Counted from the stretch's first letter, positions 1 to 11,871 are shown. The stretch: 64,000 bases of DNA from Trema orientale (GCA_002914845.1 JXTC01000091.1:274049-338048), one strand, 5' to 3'. The notes: generated by a model not told the origin, from the sequence alone. Program-made: numbers and translations.

Positions 1-1880
1 TTAAGACATTTTTGGATACAGAATGATCATTTTCAGATTCCATCTCTCTGTTGTCCTGGAAGTTTTCAAAGGTCAAAGCTTTTCTTCTGCCAATTATTGG
101 TCACATTCCAAGTGGAGGAGATTTGTAAATTAAGCAATTGCAATTAGATGTTTTAGTCATTTTTCCTTATTATGATGGAAAAATTGCGTGAAAGCTTCAT
201 GTCCAACATTGTATTAATATATCAAGATTGATAATGTAGTTTCTGTGTAATATGAGAAATTGTTTTAAGGTTTTGCTGATCATCATCTGTAAATTTTGCT
301 TCTATACATATGATATGGGAGAATGTGAGAATAGAGAAAGTGATGGGGGAATAGATCAGACACGTGAGGGTTCATATCAAAAAATATAACGCAAGTCATT
401 TTAGCCATTTTTTCTGATTTTAATCAATTGGGCAATATTAAAGACCTCATAATGGGAAAAACTCTACACGCTATTCTAGAATTCTCCAATACAAGTATGT
501 AATAATTTTTCTTATTTATTTTACATCACAGATAAAAGTTGTTACATCAAGCAATGAAGGCACCCATATAATCAATTTAATAGAGCCATATGTAGTGAAG
601 TTGGATGTTGTTGATACGAAAAAGTTGATATAATAACTAAGATATGTATTTTGGGAAAAGTGGTATTAGAACGACACTGATATATAGAAACGACAGTAAT
701 TAAGATAAAATGACACCTAGATTTAGAGTGGTTCAACTAAAAATTATTTGGCGTACGTCCACTATGAGAGAAGGAGAGTATTATTACTATATATTCTGTG
801 TCGATCCTTTTATATGTCATTTTTCCTCTTATTTATAGTTAAGGAAAAGAAACTATTTGCATTAAGTGGGATTTTTTGGAGGAAAAATGGGTTCTCTAAT
901 GTACCTATTCTTAATAAGGTTAGGTAGCTACTTTGGTTAGTGTGATTGACTTCATTTTTTCTGCTTTTGATCCATAATTTCTGGATAGTGGTTAGATCGT
1001 TTCAACTCGCATATAATTTAGGATATGTTCCTCAACTTGTCATATAGATGCATCTGAGGCCGCATTGTGATGTACTTCGAGGAATCAAGTTACTAGCCTG
1101 GTCGCATATGTTGAACTCTTCTTGGTCATAGTGTGAGCTCGCACATATGTGTCGAATAAGTGGGGCAAGAAAATTCGTAAATTTATACTTCGTTTTCTAA
1201 TCGCACAACAGATGTTTTAAAAGGGAAAATCATCCATCAAAGTTAGTTGCTGAAACTTGGTCACTTATTACAGCTTGTTAATTTTCTTGTCGGTAGGCTT
1301 AGCTTAGATGATGTCTATCTTTGGATCCTTTTGGGAATTTTTTGGCATAGAGCTCTGGAACTATTTTGCCTACTTTTTGATCAGCTTCCAATTTATTATA
1401 TTTTCTCTATAGTTTTACTACTCTCCTAGTACTAGCTTTAACAATTGTAATTTGTTGATACTTGGTTGTGGTACTACTGCCTTGGTACTTAGAAGGGGAA
1501 TTGTTCTTCTGTTGGGTCAATGCCTCTTTGTCTTTTTGTGCATATCCAATCCTTGCCATCAAAAATTGATAACTAATAAATCAAAAATGAAAGTCAGATC
1601 CAAAAGATCTCGTTTTCTTCTTTTTGGATAATGACTAGAGATCGTATCATAGCCAATATTATGTTTCTTCATTATACCTGTCAAAATATGGGATCGAGTA
1701 GTAACCCAAGACTTTTATATTACATCAACGTGATTTGGTCACGTATTTGGTACTTTTCAATACCAGTGATACCCTTTAACATTTTTTTTCCTTTTTTTAT
1801 TTAAATTTTTGTTTTCTTTAAGAAAATAAATTTTATTAAAATTTTATCTTTTCTTAAAAGAGTGAATAAATTTGGCAATT
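1..1880. other. Intergenic, no gene recognised
   Basis: No open frame here has recognisable protein features. The first 130 bases stay open in one frame from the window edge and could be the tail of a gene lying to the left, but nothing in the translation is recognisable. The rest is AT-rich DNA with short A/T tracts. Confidence 0.5.
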
Positions 1881-1883
1881 AGC

Positions 1884-2040
1884 AGAGGAAATTAGACACA
1901 ATGCCCCTTTATGTGCTGGGTATTTCCAATCTGCCCGGTTTTAAAAATTAGATAATATATTTCAAGGAAATTAGACCTAGCGCCCCTTTTTAGACTGGGT
2001 ATTTCCAACCTGTCCGTTTTTTAAAATTGGATAATATGTT
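1884..2040. repeat. Tandem duplication, about 79-bp unit, two copies
   Basis: Two adjacent imperfect copies are visible. Each starts with GGAAATTAGAC, then a block GCCCCTTT, then CTGGGTATTTCCAA, and ends near ATAATAT. The first runs roughly 1884-1962 and the second 1963-2040. It lies at the lower edge of the candidate MULE element. Confidence 0.75.
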
Positions 2041-2799
2041 ACCCATTTTTTCAACTAGGGTTCCATTTTTACCCTTGGGCCTTTTAGACTCAGCTCTCTT
2101 CTCTCTTCGGCTCTTTCAGAAGAAGACTCTTCTTCTCCCTAATCATTTTTTAGCGTGCTTTCTCACTTCTCTCTTCATCTCTATCTCCACCTCTATCGTT
2201 AGATCTCTCTCTCCTTCTCTTCCCTTTTCATCTCCATCGTTGGGTCTCTTTCTCTCTTTCTCTTCGTGATTCAGTAGCCATCATTTTCTTCATTAGATCA
2301 TAGCCATCATTTCTTCCTTGGTTCAGGTATTCTTCTCTCTTTGTGATTATTCTTGCTCTTGTCATATACTATAACCGAGTTTGGAAATAAAAGTGATTTC
2401 ACCGAGCTAAATTAATATGCTCTTTCTCATGACTATCTATATATACAAAATTACTGATATTACACTGAGGAGAAAGAAAGAACAAAAAATCGATAAACTA
2501 AAATGACAATATCATAATGGAAGCTCTTTTACGCATTTTAACGAACATCTAGTGTGCATTTCTATAATTGCCTCTAAACAGACAGAAATGTATACAAGTG
2601 GTTTACGTTGTAGCTAATATCAAGTATAATAACTTTTTATTTTTCTTCAGTAACTATAAATAACTAGTATAGGTAACAGTAGACATGCATAAATATAGGT
2701 AATGACAAAGAAATAAATATAAAGTCAAACTTCTTTCTAAGTGTAGTGAGTATAATAATCAAAAGTTGTAAACAACCATAATATTGTTTTAGGAACTCA

Positions 2800-3822
2800 A
2801 GTAATCATACTTGTTGTTCTCATCTTTTTCAATTCTAGTAAATATGCCTGGATTTTTAGATTTTAACACTTGGAGATATGATGGTAGTAACCCATAATTT
2901 TTTTTTTTTTGGACAACCTCTCACGTCTTCCAACGCAGATTCCTTTGCCCTCCATGCTTTCTCATAACTAAGATCAAGTCCAAACTTCTCATGTTATTCA
3001 TTAGTTCCCTCGGCTTATACGATACTTTTGGATCACATAATTTTTCTTTGATACAATCACCTACAATTATTGCACTTGCAAATCTGTTTTCAGCACTTCT
3101 ATAATTCAATGAACATGTATGAATTCTTTAGTATTTGATAACTCTAAATAACTCAGTGTTTCCTAATTTCCTTGTATGTAAATATCAATTACAATTTTTA
3201 TCAACACAACTTGCCCAAAACACTTTTGTGCATGATTTATCAACCTTATAATCAAAATGTTTCCTCATAGAAATTATAGCAAGAAAGCTTTATAGTGTTT
3301 TCTTATTTGGGAAAATGAGATTTACTCTTAAGTCCTCTATGTCCATATTTGGCAGAATATGTATAGGTGATTGAACCTCTTTACTTGATTCTCCAATTTC
3401 AATATTTGAAGACATTCTTAAACTTTTGACATACTCATTGCTACCATAGAAGTAACTTTCTTAACTGATATTGTTGTACTACACATTTCTTTTTGCTTGA
3501 TAAATGATTCCAACTTGTCTTCTATTTCAATTATAAGTGGACAGTTCTTGTATTCTTTTTCATTCTTGATCAAATACATATACACAATTAACTTGTTGTC
3601 ATTTTCCACTATCGTTCCTTTACTTGTTTCCATCTTTGCATCAAATGGAACTTTGAGCAAAATAGCACATGGATCCAAACTAAGATTTTTGTATATCTTC
3701 TCCTTCAATTCCTCAAATTTAATGTCTTTTTGTTCCAAAAAAAATTTAACTTGATGATCCACGTACTTATTCTTTGCAGTCCATCTTCCATTATAAGCAA
3801 TAAAGACTGTAATTTTGTCCAT
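2800..3822 (-). pseudogene. Broken MuDR/MULE transposase, N-terminal half
   Basis: Reading the minus strand from 3822, an intact 134-codon frame gives the N-terminal domain common in plant MULE proteins (starts MDKITVFIAYNGRW). Further on (about 3270-2990) comes the MuDR DNA-binding region: MRKHFDYKV, the CVDKNCNW cysteine motif, IHTCSL, then IVGDCIKEKL. After a frameshift near 2970 the family signature SYEKAWRAKE appears, followed by LLPSYLQVLKSKNPG near 2850. Stops and at least one frameshift interrupt it, and nothing resembling the DDE catalytic core follows below 2800. Family assignment is firm; exact limits are not. Confidence 0.85.
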
Positions 3823-3956
3823 ACCTATAATTGATATAATCCAAAAAAGAATTTTACTAACAATTTAAACAACTATCCTAAAAGTAAACTAATCCGATAT
3901 TTCAAAATAAAGACAACTAATGCATAAATATAAACAACTAGTTTAATTAAATAGAT

Positions 3957-4430
3957 ATACTTTAGCTATAACTAACTTCTATTTTTTTTAATAACTGTAA
4001 ATGACAAGTTTCAACCTCTATTGGACAGACATAAATGTAAAAAACTGGTTTCATAAGTAATAGTAAACAACTTGTTCACATCTAAGCTTAAAAAGAACCT
4101 AAACTATAACAATTACTTTAATTTATAGATCTGCTTTGGCTATAGTTAATTTTTATTTTTTTTCCGATAATTGTAAACAAGAAGTTTCAATCTTTACTAG
4201 ATAAAAAAAAATATAAATAACTGGTTTCAGAAGTAATAGTAAACAGCTTGTTCACGTCTAAGCTTAAAAAGAACCTAAACTATAAACAACTGCTTTAATT
4301 TATAGATCTGCTTTGGCTATAATTAACTTTTTTTTTTTTATAAATGTAAACAACAAGTTTCAACCTCTATAAGAGAGACAAAAATGTAAACAACTGGTTT
4401 TAATCTCTATTACATTTATATCTAAGTTTA
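3957..4430. repeat. Tandem repeat, about 176-bp unit, nearly three copies
   Basis: The landmark GCTATAACTAAC/GCTATAGTTAAT/GCTATAATTAAC recurs at 3965, 4139 and 4317 (steps 174 and 178). Each unit also carries AAGTTTCAA, ACTGGTTTCA, AGTAATAGTAAACA and TCTAAGCTTAAAAAGAACC. The third unit is incomplete. It lies upstream of the MULE transposase start, where subterminal repeats of such elements often sit. Confidence 0.85.
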
Positions 4431-5225
4431 TGTGCATATCAATTTTATTATTCATTCGTATAAGAAATAAAACCTAATTAATGGTAAAGCAGCTCATTGT
4501 TTACATCTATAAATATAATTATAAACTATAAAAAAGTGTAAAAATTTATAAGAAATAGTTCTTCATTATTAATTGGAGTCACTCACTCTTTCTCTCTCTA
4601 AAGAGGTAATCATGATGATGAAAAGCTCGTATTAATCTCCTATGGCCGATTTTGTGCCTAAATATTTAACAATAGCTTTGATTCCGAGCTTCCTCAGCAA
4701 AAGTGTCTCCGATAGGGTATTTTTTTCTGATGAATCGACCACAAAACCCAGTGTAACCCGATTTATGCAATGAAGATAATGATTAGAGAGAGTGAGAGAG
4801 AGAAAAGAGAGTCATGCAATTTTTAGAAAGAGAGAGAGATTTCGGCCATTTTTAGAGATAAAGAGAGAGAGAGAGAGGGAGGAGAGAGACCACGAAATAA
4901 TCATGAAACAGAAGAAGAAGAAGCAACTAGCTATCGGGTCTTCACGTTTAATTTTAAGGTAATTTAGGTAGTTTATAAATAAAAAAATGCATGAGTGGAA
5001 AGTTATAAAAAAATGGGTAATCATATTTAATAAAGGATAACTGCCAATTTTTCTCAAAAAAATCACCCGACTTTATTAACATCCAGGTGTAATATCTTGA
5101 GAAAAGGACATAGATAGTATTAACTTGGGTCAAATTATATTTTTTTTATACATTTTTTCAAAAATGACATTTTTAGGAATGTTAACGACGTCTTGACTAT
5201 GAAAAAGTCCTAAATAATAACTTTT

Positions 5226-5520
5226 TTCAGAGAAATTTAGGTGGATGACCAGTATTTTAAATTTGATTAAATAGATGTCCACTTTTATAATTTTATAGTT
5301 AAATATCCAGGTATATATATTTTTATACTTGGTAGATAAACATATCTACTAATTTTAGTTACTGTACTGAAAGGTATTGAGTATATAATTTTTTATACTT
5401 GGTATATAAAATTTTATACTTGGTATATAAGCATATATACCGGATATTTTGCTATAACATTTAACAAAGAGACATTTACTAAAATTGGGCATAAAATTTG
5501 GTCACATTTCTATATGCTCC
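5226..5520 (+). repeat. Dispersed repeat family B, copy 1
   Basis: This roughly 290-bp block is the reverse complement of 53430-53735. Shared landmarks include AAATTTAGGTGGATGACC at one end, TATACTTGGTATATAA in the middle, and CCGGATATTTTGCTATAACA then AATTTGG near the other end. The ends may be short inverted repeats, which would fit a MITE, but this is inference. Confidence 0.75.
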
Positions 5521-5674
5521 TTTTTTTCATCGTCAAGATTAATCACAAATATGTCAAGAAATCCTTGACACTTCTGAAAATGTCAATTTTAGAAAAATTC
5601 ACAAAAATATCATGTCATTTTTCCTAATACCTTAGGAATACTCTAGTCCTAATAATGAAATATGTTTGGGGCTT

Positions 5675-5810
5675 TTAAGCAAAATGACCAAATTTTAGAT
5701 CATTGTTTAAAAATAGCTGTTTTTAAAATACTATTAAACAATAGCCGAATTTTGGAACTCATTTAAAAAATGGTCATTTTTATATTTAATAAATCAAATT
5801 ATAAATAAAT
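5675..5810 (+). repeat. Dispersed repeat family C, copy 1
   Basis: The pattern AAAATGACCAAATTTTAGAT, AAAAATAGCTGTTTTTAAAA, AATAGCCGAATTTTGGA, AAAATGGTCATTTTTATATT resembles the reverse complement of about 54540-54665. The match is diverged and low in complexity. Confidence 0.45.
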
Positions 5811-6414
5811 ACTCTTCTAAATACTCTTTTTTTTCCCTTTAATTTTTCCTAAAAGCGTAGTAATAAACAAATAAATATAAAGGTTAAGTTGGCAGATGCC
5901 ACTTTTATTAACCAATTAATTAAACATAACAGCATCATTAAAACCTACCAACTTTTTCATAGAGAAAGGCAATGCTATTCTCAAGTGCAGTGGAATCTGA
6001 TTTGAACATGCTCAATTTAGGTTTGTGGAGATTTAAAGCTTGGTGGAGTCGTGATAATTGGTGGCAAGTTTGGACTCATAGTCGTAGAGATGAGTCGGAG
6101 AGTTTGTATCGACAATGGTGGTAGTGGTGGTGCTAAAAGCTCGGCGAAAAGTACTAGTCATGGTTGAGAAAGAAAGATGAAACAATCGTGGAAAGAAGAG
6201 AGAGGAGAAAAAATCAGATCTGGAAGTGAAGGAAAGGAAGAAGAAATAAATGTGCACCTGAAAATAGGAATGTACAATTGGAGATGGACGAAAAATTTAT
6301 AAAAAAAAATACATAACGACAAAATAAACTTTTGGGACAAAACAATGGTATTAAAAAGGACAAGGTGGCACAGTTTTTTTATCCACTCTCAAAAATCGTT
6401 TGTGTCTAATTTTT
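5811..6414. other. Intergenic, no gene recognised
   Basis: AT-rich sequence with short open frames on the minus strand that show only low-complexity Ser/Thr/Phe-rich translations. Nothing here has recognisable protein or RNA features. Confidence 0.45.
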
Positions 6415-6419
6415 AAGGC

Positions 6420-6800
6420 TTTTTACAAAATTTCAGGCTCAAAGTACCAAAAATTGAAAAATACCAGATGGGCTGAATTTTTTGAAAAATCCCGGATTAA
6501 TTTAGAGAAATATTATTTTTTTAAAGTCTGTTTTGAAAAATAATATTTTTAATAAATATTTAGAAAAATGCTACTATTTCTTTAAATTCGGTATTTTTCA
6601 ATGATGCTTGAGGTAACTAGTCAAGTTTCCTAAAGTAATTTATTTGCTTACTTCAAGTATCTCATCAATTAATAAAAAATGGTATTTTTCTAAATACTTT
6701 TGAAAGTACTATTTTTCGAAATTAAAATCCAGAATTTTTCAAATAATTTCAAAATCTGAGATTTTTCAATTTTTTTTTAAAAAAATTACCATAAAAAAAA
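6420..6800 (+). repeat. Dispersed repeat family A, copy 1
   Basis: Landmarks in order: CAGGCTCAAAGTACCAAAAA, TTGAAAAATCCCGGATTAAT, AATAAATATTTAGAAAAAT, GAGGTAACTAGTCAAG, CTTCAAGTATCTCATCAATT, then AAAATCCAGAATTTTTCAAA. The block near the start is roughly the reverse complement of the block near the end, giving about 40-bp terminal inverted repeats. This is the first of five copies in the window. Confidence 0.85.
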
Positions 6801-6828
6801 TCAAAGTTCTTCTAATTCTTGGGCTTAT

Positions 6829-7235
6829 CACAAAATTCCAGGCTCAAAATATCAAAAAAATGAAAAAAAAAATACCTAATGGGCAAAATTTTTGAAAAAT
6901 CCCGCATTAATTTAGAAAAATATTACTTTCCAAATTTATTTTAGAAAAATAACACTTTTAATAACTAATTAGAAAAGTACCATTTTTTTTTCAAAATTGA
7001 TATTTTTAATGTTATCCGAGGTAACCAGTTTGATTACGGGAGCCACCAATCTAGTTACTTAACCAGTCAAGTTACTTGTTCAAGTATCTCATCAATTAAT
7101 AAAAAAAATAGTATTTTTCTAACTAGTTTTAAAAGTGATATTTTTTCAATTAAAATCCCAAATTTTTCAAACAAGTCCAAAATCCAGAATTTTCCAATTT
7201 CTTTGAAAAATTACTATAGAAAATCAAATTTCCTC
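6829..7235 (+). repeat. Dispersed repeat family A, copy 2
   Basis: Direct tandem neighbour of copy 1 with the same landmarks in the same order (CCAGGCTCAAAATATC, TTGAAAAATCCCGCATTAAT, GAGGTAACCAGTTTGATTAC, CAAGTATCTCATCAATTAAT, AAAATCCCAAATTTTTCAAA). It carries an extra segment in the middle (about 7030-7060). Confidence 0.85.
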
Positions 7236-7947
7236 CTAATTTTTTCATAAATATAAGGAATTCGGTTTACTTTATTTGAGCCCGTTGAAATATCACGTGC
7301 AAGGCACATGAGCAAATGAATGAGGAGGTGGTATAAACTGGGAAATCAAAAAAATATTGGGTGTGAGAAAACAGAGTCGTCTTCTTCGCGGGTTTCATGA
7401 CTCAACGTGCAACCTGGACCTGGATCTCAGAGATTACCCCTTCGTCTCCTTCAAAAACCCTCAAATCAATGACATAACTATATCTAGGTATCTCTCTCTG
7501 CTTTTCTCTTTCTTTTTTTTTTTCTTTTTAAAAATATAATATGCACATTCTATCCATAAAATTTTGTTAATATTTTAATATATATATATATATGTTGAAA
7601 TGAATTGTGTGGATCTTTACACGCAAACCTCAATAGACATTTTCTCTTAAAGTAGTCGTAAATTGTTTTACATAACATGATCATATAATCCAAATTCTAT
7701 AAATTTCTCTTTCTGCCCAGAAACAAGAAATGCATTATTGAAAAAAGTCAAATGGAAATTTTGGTATCATGGGTCTCGTTTTATTGGGTCTGATTTGCCT
7801 GCCTTTTGTGTTTATTACATAAGTACATTGACACAAAAATTTAAAATAAATAAATAAATAAGTTTGATATTCAGATACCCATCTCTCTCTGTAGGGTCAT
7901 AGAACAATATAATTTGTTAGAAGAACATAAGAGAGCTCATCCATCCC
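7236..7947 (+). promoter_or_regulatory. NPG1 upstream region and likely 5' UTR with intron
   Basis: A G-box core CACGTG lies at 7294-7299. About 7357-7487 is less AT-rich than its surroundings and ends at a good donor (CTAG then GTATCT). An acceptor-like CTCTCTGTAG ends at 7893, 55 bases before the start codon. The simplest reading is a transcribed leader with one 5' UTR intron of about 400 bp. This is inference; no transcript evidence is available. Confidence 0.4.
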
Positions 7948-10900
7948 ATGGATTCGGGAGAGTACGAGCAAGAAGACATGGATTCTCGAGAAGTTTGTGC
8001 AAATGGGGTTTGCATGAAAACAACGGCTGTTGAGGCCAAGCTTGATGAAGGAAATATTCAGGAAGCCGAATCTTCATTGCGAGAAGGCTTATCACTCAAT
8101 TTTGAGGTCAGAGATCTTTCTTGCATTTCTTATTTTTATTTTTTAATTTTTTTTACACATTTTATGTTTCACAAAGCAAAAATGAAGAAATAGAAGAACG
8201 AAAAAAGAAAACTTGATGGTCATGGAACCTGATTAATTATAGCTTAGCCTTTAGACACCCCATCATTAGGATGAAACAGTTTTCTCAAACATTGGTATGC
8301 GCAATGACCCTGAAGGAGATCCATCTTTTATCTGTGCTTTGGTGCATTCAGTACGGATCCTGAAAATAGTGCTCATTTCTAGATCTATTATCTTTGTCAC
8401 AGTCATAATTTTTTTCGCATAACTATATTGCATTCGTAATTAATTGTGAGGATTTACAGGAAGCAAGAGCTCTTCTTGGAAAGTTGGAATATCAAAGAGG
8501 CAATGTAGAAGGTGCTCTTCGAGTATTCGATGGTATCGATCTCCAGGCTGCTATACAACGATTACAACCTTCTCTTGTTGAAAAACCACCTTCTAAGAAA
8601 GGCCGCCCTCGTTCTGAATCACAGCATGCAGTCTCGCAGCATGCTGCTAGCCTTGTTCTTGAAGCCATATACTTAAAAGCCAAGTCTCTCCATAAGCTTG
8701 GGCGATTGACTGGTAGGGTGTTTCTTTAATAGTTAATATGGTTATGTGGAGATAAACCAAAATTTTTCAATTGTTTTATTTGTTCGTTCTTATCTTTCCT
8801 TTTATTTGATTGTTTTATGGTTTGCAGAGGCTGCCCAAGAATGTAAGAGCGTGCTTGATGCAGTAGAGAAGATATTTCATCAAGGCATCCCTGATGTAGA
8901 AGTGGATAATAAATTGCAGGAGATAGTCAGCCAATCCGTAGAGCTCCTTCCCGAGCTTTGTAAGCAGGCTGGTTGTCATCAAGAAGCAATTTCTGCTTAT
9001 AGACGTGCCCTCCTTAGTCACTGGAACCTTGAGAATGACTGCTGTACAAGAATTCAAAAAGCTTTTGCAGTATTTCTACTATACAGTGGAGTTGAGGCTG
9101 GTCCACCTAGTTTAGGTGTCCAGATTGACAGCTCTTATGCACCTAAAAATAATTTGGAAGAGGCCATACTGCTTTTGATGATTCTCATGAAGAAATTTTG
9201 CCTTGGGAAGACCAAATGGGATCCATCAGTTATGGAGCATCTAACATTTGCATTGTCCGTTTGCAACCAAACTTCAGTTTTAGCAAAGCAAGTTGAAGAG
9301 ATTGTGCCCGGAGTGTATCATCGTGTTGACCGCTGGAACTCTTTAGCTCTTTGCTATAGTGGAGCAGGGCAACATAAAGCTGCCTTGAATCTATTAAGGA
9401 AATCTCTACACAAACATGAACGACCAGATGACCTCATGGCCTTGTTATTGGCTGCGAAGATCTGCAGTGAGGATTCTTATCTTGCTGCTGAGGGAGTGGG
9501 CTATGCACAGAGAGCAATCAGCATTGCTCAGCAACAGGCTGAGCACTTGAAGGGTGTGGGTCGCCACATGTTGGGTCTTTGTTTGGGGAAGCAAGCTAAA
9601 GTTTGCTCCTCGGACTTTGAGAGGTCTCGTATTCAGTCTGAAGCATTGAAATCGTTAGATGGAGCAATTGCTTTGGACAGCAATAGTCCAGATTTGATTT
9701 TTGACTTGGCAGTTCAGTATGCAGAGCATAGAAATCTGAATGCTGCTATGCGATATGCAAAGCAATTTATTGATGAAACAGGGGGCTCCGTATTAAAAGG
9801 TTGGAGATTGCTTGCTCTCATTTTGTCTGCTCAACAGCGATTTTCAGAGGCCGAAGTGGTTACCGATGCTGCTTTAGATGAGACTGCAAAGTGGGATCAA
9901 GGACCCCTCCTCAGGCTTAAAGCAAAGCTAAAGATCTCCCAGTCCCTTCCTATGGATGCTATTGAAACTTATCGCTATCTACTTGCTCTGGTTCAAGCTC
10001 AGAGGAAATCTTTTGGGCCTTTCAGAGTTGTCCCTCAGGTCAGAGTTTGCTCCTATCTTTTGTTCCCCCCCATAAAATCTCATTAAAATAAGTATCAGGT
10101 GCAATATCATCTAATTTGTTCTTTGTTCTAAGAAAGAACATCTATGTATCGTGCGATATCTTGGGAGAAAATTTAGCTTATCACTCATTTTTATTTGAAA
10201 TGATGTAATGGCAGTTGAAATCTTTCAAATTGCAGCATTAATTATTTATAATTCCAAGTTATCTCTTTTTTTTTTCTTTTTTTTTTTTTTAATTTACTCT
10301 TTTCTTATGATAGATTGAGGATGATAAAGTCAATGAAATTGAAGTATGGCATGGTTTGGCAAACTTATACTCTAGCCTTTCACATTGGAAGGATGCGGAG
10401 ATCTGTTTGGGGAAAGCTAGACAGCTTAAACATTACACTGCAGAAACACTACACGCGGAAGGCAAGAACTCAAAATTCCTCAACTAACATGGAATTCTTC
10501 TGAGCTTATATTTTATTCTTTTTTTCAGAAATTCATGCCAGTTTCCTGAATGTATACTTGGTATGGACCTATAAAGAACATAGATGTTGTCACCCTGGAC
10601 AACTTCTTGCAAGGGTTGGCTGAGTCCATATTTTGAAAGGCAAAATTTTTGCCGAGCTTTTGGTAGAATCAGAATTATGGAACATAGAAACATAAACAAA
10701 ATGTCCGAATATTTAGAATTGAACATTCTTGGAGCATGCCATATCAAGTTGATTTTGATTGATACTGACAGTGAAGAAACAGGAAAAGCCATTGTAATTA
10801 TAGTCTGTTGGTTAACAAGTGCATTTCAAGTTAGTTTCATAGGTCTTGTAAGGGAGGAGGTGATTATACAAATGAAAAAAAAAAGCTAGTTTTGTAGGTG

Positions 10901-11459
10901 AGATTTAGATTAGATATTGGAAAAATGATCCACATCAAAGCGTGATGACTAAAGAACTGAAGTTTATGATAAAGAGCTATGTGTAATGTTCTCTGTTGCT
11001 TGATACCATTTATGGAACCAATGGACTTGTTACAAACTTTATTTTTGAAGGCCTCGTATAACATATTAGAATTTGGTTCTCCAGTGTGCTTTCGGAGCCG
11101 CCTAATCTGTTGTGATGTTTTTCTGTGTGATTTTACTAGGTATTATGTTTGAAGGACGTGGGGAAACTCAGGAAGCTCTAGGCGCCTATGTTGGTGCTCT
11201 TCTAGTAGACCCCAATTATGTTCCTTGCAAGATCTTGATTGGTTCTCTAATGTCAAAAATGGGCTCAGAGGCATTGCCTGTGGCAAGAGGCTTACTCTCA
11301 GATGCATTAAGAGTAGATCCTACCAATCGAAAGGCTTGGTATTACTTGGGGATGGTTCACAAAGACGATGGACGAATTGCTGATGCCACAGACTGCTTCC
11401 AGGCAGCTTCCATGCTTGAAGAATCTGATCCGATAGAAAGCTTCAGCTCTGTTTGTTGA
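7948..11459 (+). CDS. NPG1: NPG1-like TPR calmodulin-binding protein, five coding exons
   Basis: Coding exons: 7948-8106, 8460-8712, 8828-10038, 10314-10461 and 11140-11459, giving 696 aa; phases agree at every junction. Arabidopsis NPG1 is about 704 aa and the match runs end to end, for example GNIQEAESSLREGLSLNFE at residues 35-53 and the C-terminal SDALRVDPTNRKAWYYLGMV. The helical repeats are tetratricopeptide repeats, with typical TPR pairs in the last exon. Known for the family: NPG1 and its relatives bind calmodulin, are needed for pollen germination, and act as TTC7-like scaffolds that place PI4-kinase alpha at the plasma membrane. The start is the first in-frame ATG; a second lies ten codons later. 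Intron 4 has a GC donor. It is closer to NPG1 than to NPGR1/NPGR2 from remembered sequence. It converges with the PAO2 gene. Confidence 0.93.
10462..11139 (+). other. Non-canonical GC-AG intron (NPG1 intron 4)
   Basis: The exon ends ...GCGGAAG and the intron begins GCAAGA, so the donor is GC instead of GT. The acceptor is TTTTACTAG. Joining restores the reading frame (phase 1) and the family sequence His-Ala-Glu-Gly then Met-Phe-Glu-Gly-Arg. No GT nearby preserves the frame. GC donors are a known minor class spliced by the major spliceosome and favour an AG|GCAAG context, as seen here. Confidence 0.85.
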
Positions 11460-11838
11460 CTGGCTTTCCTGCATATTCATGGCTTAGATTCTTATATTCT
11501 TCCTTTACAAAGTGAAGCTTAATCCATATACAACACTCGAACTGACTTGGTGGAACCATGTTTTGGCATTCGCCCACTCATTGAAAGGCACATGGCGGCA
11601 GTTGAAGGGAGAAAACTGTTTACCCATCTCTTGGAAAATACTAATCAGAAAAGATGGGCAAAGGAAGAAGTAGAGTTTATGATGGATAAATTGAAAGGAA
11701 TCTAGACTATCGATTTTTCATCCTTTTTGGGTGAGATGTGGGTGTTGTGAAAACGAGTTCACATGTGGAGGCTTTTAGCAATGTATCGTTAAATTTGCCA
11801 TTTTTGCTCAGCTGTGTAAATTTACGTTTGTTTAACTG

Positions 11839-11871
<33 letters not shown>

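Larger units (their letters stand above)
2021..5066 (-). mobile_element. Candidate Mutator-like element (MULE), degenerate
   Basis: The broken MULE transposase (2800-3822, minus) lies in the middle. Possible terminal inverted repeats are a block around 2021-2065 (AAATTGGATAATATG then TTACCCATTTTTT) and the reverse complement of about 5010-5060 (AAATTGG, then ATGATTACCCATTTTTT). The match is imperfect and I could not find a convincing 9-bp target duplication, so the ends are inferred. The right part holds a 176-bp tandem repeat and GA-rich tracts. The catalytic DDE half of the transposase is absent, so the copy is non-autonomous. Confidence 0.5.

Noticed and set aside
1..130. Possible 3' end of a gene at the left edge
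   Set aside because: Frames are open from the edge but none has a recognisable product and the stretch is too short to judge.
8492..9057. Minus-strand frames within NPG1
   Set aside because: Shadows of the plus-strand coding exons, which match the family throughout.
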